From Oscillospiraceae bacterium (GTDB taxonomy: Bacteria; Bacillota; Clostridia; Oscillospirales; Ruminococcaceae): a DNA stretch of 39,838 nt. Positions 28,596 through 36,082 of the stretch are shown in pieces; position 1 is the first letter of the stretch; each line of letters starts with the position of its first letter. The stretch lies in NCBI GenBank assembly GCA_017550285.1, contig JAFZPP010000030.1, positions 1 through 39,838 of the forward strand, given 5' to 3'. Below the pieces are notes generated by a model that was not told where the DNA came from, searched no databases, and was given only the letters and a program-made list of their open reading frames with translations. The position numbers and the translations under genes are program-made.

Positions 28596-30932
28596 TTATT
28601 CGGTCACGAGTTCGCGGACAGAAACCGTCCGGATTTTGCGGGAGGTGAGATATGCAAATATGAAGAATGCCGCGCTGACAGCCGCTGCCGGAATCAGCAG
28701 CATTCCGAGTGTCGGGGGATTGCCGAAGCGCGTGATGCCGATGATCCGCATGAGGACCGAGAGCAGCTTGCAGGAGCAGCAGACTGAGGCGATGCATCCG
28801 GCTGCCGCACCGCATACCGCAATCAGCAGGAAACGCAGCGCAAACTGCACCCGCAGCGACGGCACCGTAAATCCGAGCGCACGGAAGATGCCGAGATCGG
28901 AGCGCTCCCTGACAAAGGTTCTCCGGCAGATCATCGTGACGACAATCGCCGCAAATATGAGCGATATACTGTATACGACCCAGATGATAATATTCATGAT
29001 CAGATCAACCAGATCAATGATCTGCGCAATATAGGCGCCGGGCTCGCATTCCGCCGCGGAAAGGACATCGGACATCTCGTCATTCAGCGCTTTGACGATC
29101 TCTGCTTTCTGTTCCGGCTGACTGAGCTTGATATAACCGCTGTCCGCACTCTGAAAGCCGATGCGCTTTCCGCCTGCGAAGTTCATTTCGATCAAACCCG
29201 AGGGGCTGATGATGCTCTGTGTCAGTCCCGTGATGACGAATTCAGCCGCGTCTTTGCCGTTTTTCACGGTGACTGTATCGCCGATATGCTTTTCATGGTT
29301 CTGCGCAAACAGCTCCGTTACCATGACCTCATTTTCATATTTCGGCAGTCTGCCCTCAAGCGGCTTGGAAAAGAGCGAGTCCTGATTGTAAATATCCACG
29401 AGAATTTTTGTATCCTCTGCGGTCATATATCTGCCTGTCCAGAGCAGCACCTCGGGCGCGGGGTCTGTGCGGCTGCAAATCTGCCGGATCTCTTCCTCCT
29501 GCTCCAGACGGAAATCGCCGCTGAGCAAATTGAGCTCAATATCGCCGGTCGGCATCATGAATAGATCGGAATTGATGCCTTTGGTGAAGATCATCACCGT
29601 GCAGAGGAAAAAGACCAGCAGTGCAACAATCAGCATACTGCCGAAATAGCTCCTGCTGCGTGATGTGAACTGCCGCAGTGCGAGCAGCAGATTGCGCCCG
29701 CGTTTGCGGATGCGTACATGCAGGCGGCTGTCGAAATAGATTTCGCTGTGTCCGCCGGAGATTGCGCGCACCGGAGAGATGCGTCCGATCCTGCCGGTTG
29801 CGAGGATGACGAAGATGACGCAGATCAGCAGAATTGCGAGCGCTGCCAGACTGCATCTGCCGAGCGCGAGGCGGTTGCCTGTCAGGATATTGGAGAGACG
29901 CATGAACAGCCTGCCGAGGAGCGCCGTCAGCGGTGCGGCGAGCGCCACACCGAGCACGGAGCCGATCAGCAGTGCAAGCGCATACTGCAGCACCCAGACG
30001 GCGCGGAGCTGTCTCTTCTGAAAGCCGAGCGCTTTGAGAATGCCGAGATTTGTATATTCCGTTTCGACCGTCGTGCCGATGCTGTTGCACATGACGATCA
30101 TCACAATGAGAATCAGCAGCGCGGTGTAGACAGCGACGATGCGCGTGCCGGTCGATGCGCTGATCATGACATAATACTTTGTCTCTGCTTTCGTGAGGAT
30201 GTTGACTGCGTCGTCGAATATGCTGCATTCGGATTTGAGCTGCTTTTCCAGATCTTTCAGATCGGTGCCGTCCTGCACGCAGACATGGAGCTGCGTAAAG
30301 CCGTAGAGATACCGTTCGAGGCTGAACAGACGGTCCCGCTTCTCCTGAAAGAGCCGGTCGAAATCCGCATCGCAGAGCAGTCCGATGCCTTCCGTCGGAT
30401 CGGCAATCTCCTGATAATAGCCTTTGACCATGTAGGATTCGTTCCAGCCGTCCCGCGTTTCGAGCTGCACCGTTTTGCCGATGCCGTACTGCTCCAGCGT
30501 ACTGAGCTTATAGGAGAGCAGAATCTCGCCCGCATGCAGCGTGACATTGTCCTGAAAGCCGCTGACCGTATCATTATAAACCTGATCGGATTGCCGGAAG
30601 CAGCGCAGAGAGACCAGTTCGCTGTCCTCTGTGCCGTCTGCGCGGACGGGACAGGCGATGTTCAGAACCTTGTCGGTGTGCAGTGCCGTGATTTCATCAT
30701 GTGACCGCAGCGTATCGAGCAGCTCGGGTGCCGGTGCATCTTCAAACTGAAAGACCCAGTCGCCGTACTGCCGCGCAGATAATCCGGTATCGACGGTCTG
30801 TTCAAGATTCCGGTTGTTGCTGACAGTAATCGCATAGGAGAGCGTCACAATCGTCATGAGCAGGACAATACCTGCAAATGCGCCCTTCCTGTGCCGCAGA
30901 TTGGCTGCCAGCAGTCTGAAAACACTTCGCAT
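28596..30932 (-). CDS. FtsX-type ABC transporter permease, large
   Basis: A 778-residue permease with the two-unit FtsX/MacB layout. One membrane helix near residue 20 (FAGIVLLMTIVTLSYAI) is followed by an outside domain of about 230 residues, then three helices with ALGFQKRQLRAVWVLQ. A second anchor (about residue 420) leads to another outside domain of about 200 residues and three final helices with FRALGFTVPSLRVQFALRF. The ATG at 30932 has GAGG six bases upstream and lies eight bases after the ATPase stop, so I prefer it to 30965. With the ATPase it forms a transporter typical of antimicrobial peptide or lipoprotein export systems. The upstream two-component genes point to control by an external compound. 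Confidence 0.88.
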   Translation of the reverse strand: MRSVFRLLAANLRHRKGAFAGIVLLMTIVTLSYAITVSNNRNLEQTVDTGLSARQYGDWVFQFEDAPAPELLDTLRSHDEITALHTDKVLNIACPVRADGTEDSELVSLRCFRQSDQVYNDTVSGFQDNVTLHAGEILLSYKLSTLEQYGIGKTVQLETRDGWNESYMVKGYYQEIADPTEGIGLLCDADFDRLFQEKRDRLFSLERYLYGFTQLHVCVQDGTDLKDLEKQLKSECSIFDDAVNILTKAETKYYVMISASTGTRIVAVYTALLILIVMIVMCNSIGTTVETEYTNLGILKALGFQKRQLRAVWVLQYALALLIGSVLGVALAAPLTALLGRLFMRLSNILTGNRLALGRCSLAALAILLICVIFVILATGRIGRISPVRAISGGHSEIYFDSRLHVRIRKRGRNLLLALRQFTSRSRSYFGSMLIVALLVFFLCTVMIFTKGINSDLFMMPTGDIELNLLSGDFRLEQEEEIRQICSRTDPAPEVLLWTGRYMTAEDTKILVDIYNQDSLFSKPLEGRLPKYENEVMVTELFAQNHEKHIGDTVTVKNGKDAAEFVITGLTQSIISPSGLIEMNFAGGKRIGFQSADSGYIKLSQPEQKAEIVKALNDEMSDVLSAAECEPGAYIAQIIDLVDLIMNIIIWVVYSISLIFAAIVVTMICRRTFVRERSDLGIFRALGFTVPSLRVQFALRFLLIAVCGAAAGCIASVCCSCKLLSVLMRIIGITRFGNPPTLGMLLIPAAAVSAAFFIFAYLTSRKIRTVSVRELVTE

Positions 30933-30940
30933 ACCGCACC

Positions 30941-31708
30941 TCACCAGTCCATTGCGGCGAGCCATGCGCCGACCTGTGTTTCGCGCTGCTTTTCCGCCGC
31001 TGCGGTATAGCGTGGGAGGGTCAGTTCGCTGACGATTCTGCCGTCGGAAATATAGATGATCCGCGATGCGCGCAGTGCCGCACGGGCATCATGCGTCACC
31101 ATGAGGATACTCTGACCGGCGTCATTCAGTGCCGTCAGCAGATCAAGCACCTCGGTCGTACTGCGCTTATTGAGTGCACCGGTCGGTTCATCGGCAAAGA
31201 GCAGCACCGGTTCATGAATGATCGCTCTTGCGACCGCACAGCGCTGCTGTTCGCCGCCGGAGCACTGTGCCGGCAGATGATCCTGAATATGCGTCAGTCC
31301 CATTTGCCCGAGGAGCTGATCGGCGCGCTGATCGGTCTCGGCGGCGGAGCGCTTCGGATTCAGATATCCGGGGACTGTGATATTCTCGCGCAGCGACAGA
31401 TTGCTGACGAGATGCATCTGCTGAAAGATGAAGCCGAAATCGCTTCTGCGCAGCGAAGTGAGCTGCTTTTCCTTTATTGCGACAAGATCATTGCCGTTGT
31501 AGAGGACGGTTCCGGCAGTCGCTCTGTCCATGCCGCTGAGGGCATAGAGCAGCGTCGATTTGCCTGAGCCGGAAGCGCCCATGATGACGGTGAAATCTCC
31601 GGCGAAAATGTCCAGATCCATGCCGTTGAGAATGTGTACCTGTCCGCCGTTATGCGCAAAGCTCTTGCAGAGTCCCTTCGCGGAAAGCAAAACCTGTTTT
31701 TCCTGCAT
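30941..31708 (-). CDS. ABC transporter ATPase (LolD/MacB-like)
   Basis: A 255-residue ATP-binding subunit with every motif in place: Walker A GASGSGKSTLLYALSG (about residue 41), Q-loop FIFQQMHLVSNLSLRENI, signature CSGGEQQRCAVARAI, Walker B VLLFADEPTGALNKRS and the H-loop MVTHDAR. The sequence LSGMDRATAGTVLYNG is typical of the FtsX-permease partners. It is placed 16 bases after traX and 8 bases before the permease gene, so the three form one operon. It powers the membrane permease 28596-30932. Confidence 0.94.
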   Translation of the reverse strand: MQEKQVLLSAKGLCKSFAHNGGQVHILNGMDLDIFAGDFTVIMGASGSGKSTLLYALSGMDRATAGTVLYNGNDLVAIKEKQLTSLRRSDFGFIFQQMHLVSNLSLRENITVPGYLNPKRSAAETDQRADQLLGQMGLTHIQDHLPAQCSGGEQQRCAVARAIIHEPVLLFADEPTGALNKRSTTEVLDLLTALNDAGQSILMVTHDARAALRASRIIYISDGRIVSELTLPRYTAAAEKQRETQVGAWLAAMDW

Positions 31709-31724
31709 TGATGTGTTCCTCCTG

Positions 31725-32492
31725 TTATGCGGTCAGCCGGTGAACCAGCCAGATCACAAGATAATGAAACGGGTAGAATCCGTAGAAAAACCATTTTGCA
31801 AACTGAGGATGCTTTCCCTTTTTGCCGTTGTAAAGCGTTGTCATGCAGAAATATGCAAGCAGCATCATCGCAAAATCAAGCGCCTTGTCAAGCCAGAAGT
31901 CTGCATTGAATTCGGCGCCGATGAAGGACGTCAGCAGCCAGAGTACCGTCAGCGACAGATAGGCAGTCAGCCTTGCCTTCGGCTTTTCGCGGAAGCAGTG
32001 CAGAAACAGAATGAACAGTACGCCGAAGATCATCCAGTCTGCGAAGATCAGCAGCGAGAGTCCGCAGCACAGAATCACCAGCAGCACGCGCTGCCATGTT
32101 TTGTATCTGCTCTCCCAGACGATGATGCTGAGCAGTCCGAAGAACAGCACGAAGATGACATTGGTTGTCCACCAGCCGTATACCGGCTGAAAAATGAGCC
32201 AGTCAAAGGGCTGCGTAATCAGCGCAAAGAGCCCGAGCCGCAGCGCATACTTTTTGCGGTCGCGCGTATACTTGTAGCCGTCTGCGACAAAGAAGAACAT
32301 CACCGGCGGACAGACAATGGAGAAATGCGTGACAATCCGCATCCAGAGCGGCATGACGTTGTAAGGGACGCCGACATCCGGCTGCTTCATCAGAATCAGC
32401 CATGCAAAGAGATGTCCCCAGAACATGAAAAAGATCGCAAGATACTTGCAGGCATCGCGGTTCAGTATTTTGTAACTGTGCGGTTCATTCAT
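31725..32492 (-). CDS. TraX-family membrane protein
   Basis: A 255-residue protein with about eight membrane helices. It begins with the TraX signature (LNRDACKYLAIFFMFWGHLF), followed by FFVADGYKYTRDRKKYALRLG and QPFDW, and ends with WFFYGFYPFHYLVIWLVHRL, the typical terminal motif. TraX acetylates pilin in F-like plasmids. The Firmicute members are of unknown function, probably acyltransferases of the membrane envelope. Here it is the first gene of an operon with an FtsX-type ABC transporter, just behind a two-component system, so it may modify the cell surface or an exported compound. Confidence 0.85.
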   Translation of the reverse strand: MNEPHSYKILNRDACKYLAIFFMFWGHLFAWLILMKQPDVGVPYNVMPLWMRIVTHFSIVCPPVMFFFVADGYKYTRDRKKYALRLGLFALITQPFDWLIFQPVYGWWTTNVIFVLFFGLLSIIVWESRYKTWQRVLLVILCCGLSLLIFADWMIFGVLFILFLHCFREKPKARLTAYLSLTVLWLLTSFIGAEFNADFWLDKALDFAMMLLAYFCMTTLYNGKKGKHPQFAKWFFYGFYPFHYLVIWLVHRLTA

Positions 32493-32522
32493 ACAGTATC
32501 CCCCCTCTGCTTTGATACTGTA

Positions 32523-32556
32523 ATCATAGCATATCTGCGATTAAGAAATCTTTAAG
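32523..32556 (-). promoter_or_regulatory. traX-ABC operon promoter with 11-bp direct repeat at -35
   Basis: Minus-strand -10 TATGAT (32528-32523) has no good -35 box at the right distance. Instead CTTAA occurs twice with 11-bp period (32556-32552 and 32545-32541), flanking the -35 position. Two direct repeats one helical turn apart are typical of OmpR-family regulator sites at activated promoters. Binding by the adjacent response regulator is inferred. Confidence 0.6.
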
Positions 32557-32598
32557 GAGCATGCGGTTTGTCCGGTTTTGTCCGCGACAGTCTGTCTG

Positions 32599-33738
32599 TT
32601 ATGATTCCGGCAGTCGGGTGATCGGGGCGCAGGGCAGCGAAACGGTCACATGCAGACCGCCGTTTTCATTTTGCAGCGTCACGCCGCCGCCGGACTGTTC
32701 TGCGATAAACTTTACAATATAGAGCCCGAGTCCTGCGCCCTGTTCGCTGCCGGTATTGCTGCCGCGGTAGAATTTCTCAAAGATGAACGGCATGTCCTGA
32801 TCGGGGATGCCGCCGCCGGCATCCTGTACATGCAGCTCTATCGCATCCGCATTGCGGCGAATGCTGATCTGAATATCGGTTTTTGCGTATTTGCGCGCAT
32901 TGTGTATCAGATTCCCGATGATCTGTGCCGTGCGGACAGGGTCTGCATATACTGTTGCGGCAAAGAGCGGCTTTTCAAACTGTACATCCGACCGCCCTGC
33001 CGAGAGCGAACCGACGGTCTGTGCAGTCAGCGCACTGAGATCGAATTCCTCCGGCTGCATCCGCAGGCTGCCGAGATCGGAAAGCGCATGCAGCAGCATA
33101 TCATCGGTCAGCTTTGTGATTTCGTCGCATTTCTGCATCATCATGTTCACATACTCTGCCTGCTGTGCCGGTGTCTGCGCCATACCCATGTCAAGTGCTT
33201 CGGCATAGGCGCGCACCGATGCGACCGGTGTCTTGATATCATGTGAGAGCGCGGCAATGACCGTTTTGTTATTCTCGATTGCCTCTCGTTCACAGCTGCG
33301 CGCATTGCGGATTTCGCGGCGCATCCGGTCAAATCCCCATGTGAATTTTCCGAAATAATTGGAGCGCTCGTAATCCAGCGGCAGATCGAAATTGCCGGAC
33401 GCGATCTCATCCGCAAAGTGCGAGAGCTTCTCAAACGGGCGGATGACGGCGATGCAGCAGTAGCCCGTGACGCCGCCGAGGAACAGCAGACAGATGCCGC
33501 ACATCAGCGGAATCCGGCGATCCGGACGTGCTTCCGGCTGCTGCTGTATCTGCTGCCGGAGCGCCGCCGCCTTTTCTGCCGCCGCAGCAGAATCGCCGTG
33601 TGCCGCGAGCTGCTCAATTTCATTGAGCGCGACCAGCTGATTGCCGCGCGCAGTGGATGCATCGGATTTCCACAGCAGAAATGCTGCCGCGATCAGCAGA
33701 ACAGCGGCAGCGAGTGACAGGATCAGTAGTTTTTTCAT
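32599..33738 (-). CDS. Sensor histidine kinase
   Basis: A 379-residue membrane kinase with two membrane helices (about residues 3-22 and 80-102), a short extracellular segment of about 55 residues rich in Ala and Gln, a HAMP-like linker, the H-box AALSHDIKTPVASVRAYAE (about residue 170), the N-box IGNLIHNARKYAK, the G1 box QDAGGGIPDQD, the F-box FIFEKFYRG and the G2 box GAGLGLYIVKFIAEQ. The small sensing loop resembles kinases that answer to membrane-active agents through a transporter, but this cannot be shown here. Its start overlaps the regulator stop as ATGA. It phosphorylates the upstream-encoded OmpR-type regulator. Confidence 0.93.
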   Translation of the reverse strand: MKKLLILSLAAAVLLIAAAFLLWKSDASTARGNQLVALNEIEQLAAHGDSAAAAEKAAALRQQIQQQPEARPDRRIPLMCGICLLFLGGVTGYCCIAVIRPFEKLSHFADEIASGNFDLPLDYERSNYFGKFTWGFDRMRREIRNARSCEREAIENNKTVIAALSHDIKTPVASVRAYAEALDMGMAQTPAQQAEYVNMMMQKCDEITKLTDDMLLHALSDLGSLRMQPEEFDLSALTAQTVGSLSAGRSDVQFEKPLFAATVYADPVRTAQIIGNLIHNARKYAKTDIQISIRRNADAIELHVQDAGGGIPDQDMPFIFEKFYRGSNTGSEQGAGLGLYIVKFIAEQSGGGVTLQNENGGLHVTVSLPCAPITRLPES

Positions 33739-34430
33739 GTTTCCGCCTCCAGCATATAGCCGAGCCGCCAGACCGTTTTGATATACTGCGGATTCGCCGG
33801 ATCGTCCTCGAGCTTTTCGCGCAGCCAGCGAATATGTACCGCGAGTGTCGCGGGCTCGACCTGCGAGAATGCGCCCCAGACCTCCGAGAGCAGCTTTTCC
33901 TTTGCAATCGCAGTATTCTTATGCTGACAGAGATACAGCAGCAGTTCAAATTCGCGCTGTGCAAGATTGACGGGCTTGCCGTTCTTTGTAACGGTGCGCG
34001 CCGCCTGCCGGACGGTCACATTCCCGAAGCGGATCTCGTCCTGCGCCTCGGCAAATCCGTAGGTACGGCGCATCAGTGCCTGAACCCGCGCGAGCAGCTC
34101 CCGGAGCGAATAGGGCTTCGGGAGATAGTCGTCGCCGCCGATCTCCAGCCCGCAGATGCGGTCATCCTCGGATGTGCGCGCACTTGCAAAGATGACCGGA
34201 ACGCTCGAAGCCTCACGGAGCGTTCTGCAAATCTCAAAGCCGGTTGCATCCGGCAGATTGATATCAAGCAGGATCAGATGAAAGCGCTGATCTGTGAGAA
34301 GGGTATAGGCTTCATCCGCAGTTCCGGCATGTGTGACCGCATAGCCGCATCCCTCGAGCATCTGCCTGATGATTGCCGAGAGCGATGCATCGTCATCGAC
34401 CAGCAGAATCTGTTTTGCATTCATGTTCAT
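33735..34430 (-). CDS. OmpR-family response regulator
   Basis: A 231-residue regulator. The receiver domain has the acidic pair VDDDAS, phospho-acceptor Asp in LILLDINLPDATG (about residue 56), the Ser/Thr switch in VIFASARTSEDD and Lys in LPKPYSLREL. The C-terminal winged helix carries LAQREFELLLYLCQHKNTAI and LAVHIRWLREKLEDDPANPQYIKT in two overlapping pieces, and ends WRLGYMLEA, the OmpR/PhoB type. It is paired with the histidine kinase by a four-base overlap. The likely target is the traX-ABC promoter immediately downstream, where an 11-bp direct repeat marks the -35 region. Confidence 0.94.
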   Translation of the reverse strand: MNMNAKQILLVDDDASLSAIIRQMLEGCGYAVTHAGTADEAYTLLTDQRFHLILLDINLPDATGFEICRTLREASSVPVIFASARTSEDDRICGLEIGGDDYLPKPYSLRELLARVQALMRRTYGFAEAQDEIRFGNVTVRQAARTVTKNGKPVNLAQREFELLLYLCQHKNTAIAKEKLLSEVWGAFSQVEPATLAVHIRWLREKLEDDPANPQYIKTVWRLGYMLEAET

Positions 34431-34466
34431 TTGATGCCGCTCACTGAATAAAATGCGGTTGGAATC

Positions 34467-34940
34467 TTACACATGTTCATGCTCCTCCGTTTGATTCTGT
34501 TTGCAGAATTGATACAGCTTTTCTTTCAGCGCCTCATAGCGCAGACGCTTTTCTTCCTTTGCAAAATGTACTTCCCGCGACTGCTCGGGGTTATTTTCAT
34601 AGGAGAGAACCTCATCGCCGAACTGCTCGCTTGTCAGATCGAATACGCAGTCTCCGACAACATTGTAGCAGTGATAATTTCCGCCCGCACGCAGAATGCC
34701 GTATACTTCGCCGCCGAAGATATCCTGCGCCAGAAATGCCGTGATCGAGCACTGACCGAGTGTCGGGTTTTCGGGGCTCCATTGATCGCGCAACCGCGGC
34801 GCACAGCTTTCCGCCGACCAGATATGCAGCAGTGCATCATAAAGCGCCTGCGGTGTTTCGATGCCGGAGTAGCGGGCTGCATCGGCACCGTTTGCCGGAA
34901 TGGCCGCCTGCTCCCAGCCGTAAAAATGATATGTCTGCAT
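34467..34940 (-). CDS. YunG-like small protein
   Basis: A 157-residue cytosolic protein with the strong segment PTLGQCSITAFLAQDIFGGE followed by YHCYNVVGDCVFDLTSEQFG, including His and Cys residues spaced as in a papain-like fold. It matches proteins annotated YunG in Bacillus, whose function is not established. The ATG at 34940 has AGGAGG five bases upstream; the longer frame from 34976 has no site. It follows the SUKH gene by 29 bases and precedes the response regulator by 36 bases, so it is likely in the same transcript. Confidence 0.75.
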   Translation of the reverse strand: MQTYHFYGWEQAAIPANGADAARYSGIETPQALYDALLHIWSAESCAPRLRDQWSPENPTLGQCSITAFLAQDIFGGEVYGILRAGGNYHCYNVVGDCVFDLTSEQFGDEVLSYENNPEQSREVHFAKEEKRLRYEALKEKLYQFCKQNQTEEHEHV

Positions 34941-34969
34941 AACATCCTCCTGATACAGAACTTTGTGCA

Positions 34970-35374
34970 TTAGCATTTTGCTATGAACGCACGCAGGTTT
35001 TCTGCATAGCGTTCTCCCGCTTCACCGATATATTCATAAAGGTCGATTGTACCGTCGGGATTCATGATAAAATAGCCGCCTGCACCGTTTCCTGCAATCG
35101 CAAGACCTTCCTTGCCGAACTGTTCCGCAAAGAATCCCGATTCGATGCACATATCCTCAAAGGAATATAGGATGTTGCCGATTACAAACGGCTTGCCGTC
35201 ATTGGCTTTCGGGTGTGTCATCAGTTCAAGCACACCATTGCTGATTTTTAACAGTTCAAACAGATCAGCCGGAAGCATTGCCTGCGCAGTCTGGTACTGT
35301 GCTTCCTCCAGCGGCGGACAAAACTGACACAGCGCGCCGTATTTCTTCTGTATCAGGTCGAGCAAATCATTCAT
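34970..35374 (-). CDS. SMI1/KNR4 (SUKH) family protein
   Basis: A 134-residue SUKH-fold protein. It shows the family pattern: LPADLFELLKISNGVLEL near residue 35, the strand FVIGNILYSFEDM, and the conserved IAGNGAGGYFIMNPDGTI at about residue 92. Many SUKH proteins are immunity factors against nuclease or deaminase toxins delivered by neighbours, and others are of unknown role. No toxin gene is next to it. It has its own promoter of the repeated type (35436-35464). Confidence 0.8.
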   Translation of the reverse strand: MNDLLDLIQKKYGALCQFCPPLEEAQYQTAQAMLPADLFELLKISNGVLELMTHPKANDGKPFVIGNILYSFEDMCIESGFFAEQFGKEGLAIAGNGAGGYFIMNPDGTIDLYEYIGEAGERYAENLRAFIAKC

Positions 35375-35435
35375 ATGTATCCCTCCCGAAATAATGTTTT
35401 TGCTTTGCAGCTTTCTGAGGCAAAGGATCGTTTAC

Positions 35436-35464
35436 AGTATAGCATATTATCACCGAAAATGCAA
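35436..35464 (-). promoter_or_regulatory. Promoter of the SUKH gene, repeat-type
   Basis: Minus-strand TTGCAT (35464-35459), 17-base spacer containing GTGATAATATGC, TATACT (35441-35436). The spacer is the same as in the distal guaA-like promoter at 10778-10806. Confidence 0.75.
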
Positions 35465-35943
35465 GGCATGCAGTACGCAGGAAGCGGATTAAGGAGGAAG
35501 CGAGGAGAGAAAAGTTAAGAAAGAAGAATTGACTTCCGATCATACCTGCTGCATCACAATTCATTGACAGTATTTTCACATTTCATCCGGATTTTTCATT
35601 TTCAGCGAACGATCTTTCACATACCGCTTTGGGGATTTCCACATAACTGCGGTAGAATAAAGCCATGGAAACAAGGAAAGCATGTTGACTTGTTCTTCAT
35701 ACAACACTCCCTTTCTTCAAATTCCCCTCCCCCTATACATCATATCACAAGCCCGAAAGCAGGATGCTCTCGGGCTCAATTTCTGTATACAGAGAGATCA
35801 CAGATGCAGCGGGGAGCGCCCGCATGCATTGATCTAAAGTTCTCAGGATGTACATTTGCGAATCAATCCGAATACTCTCCCTCCTCCCTTCCTCCATCCT
35901 ACTTTCTACTTTCTCCTTTTTCTCATTTTCCCATTGCACTTTC
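35465..35943. other. Repeat-rich intergenic region without a supported gene
   Basis: Between divergent promoters lie a purine-rich tract (35468-35530), a hairpin with an 11-bp stem and one mismatch (35750-35776, AGCCCGA...TCGGGCT), a partial repeat CATTGATCTAAAGTTCTC (about 35827-35845) also present in the 124-bp repeat, and a pyrimidine-rich tract (35872-35930). Short open frames here lack ribosome sites and coding character. The organisation parallels 10797-11001. Confidence 0.5.
35750..35776. other. Stable hairpin in the intergenic region
   Basis: AGCCCGAAAGC (35750-35760) and GCTCTCGGGCT (35766-35776) pair with one mismatch around a 5-base loop. There is no proper T run on either side, so it is not a standard terminator. 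It may mark a small RNA or an old terminator. Confidence 0.4.
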
Positions 35944-35962
35944 CGTGATAATATGCTATAAC
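35934..35962 (+). promoter_or_regulatory. Distal promoter of the phosphatase-like membrane gene
   Basis: TTGCAC (35934-35939), 17-base spacer with GTGATAATATGC, TATAAC (35957-35962). Its -10 end lies inside the 124-bp repeat. Confidence 0.6.
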
Positions 35963-36067
35963 CGCGCCGTGCGCGGCTCCATTGATCTAAAGTTCTCCGG
36001 CAGATTCACTGCAACATAAAACGTGATGCTCTCCGCTTGCTTTTTACCATATAATATGCTATAATAA
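35944..36067 (+). repeat. 124-bp intergenic repeat, copy B
   Basis: Inverted copy of 10673-10796 with one mismatch. It brings a complete promoter (36037-36065) to the front of the following gene. Both ends carry ATAATATGCTATAA, and the GC hairpin CCGCGC-CGT-GCGCGG is at about 35962-35976. Confidence 0.9.
36037..36065 (+). promoter_or_regulatory. Proximal promoter of the phosphatase-like membrane gene
   Basis: TTGCTT (36037-36042), 17-base spacer, TATAAT (36060-36065), about 18 bases before the first possible ATG. Confidence 0.78.
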
Positions 36068-36082
36068 TCCCGTTACAGCAAT

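Noticed and set aside
35745-35939. 64-codon minus-strand gene in the intergenic region
   Set aside because: It runs through the hairpin and the pyrimidine tract, has low-complexity Glu/Lys/Arg composition and lacks a convincing ribosome site.
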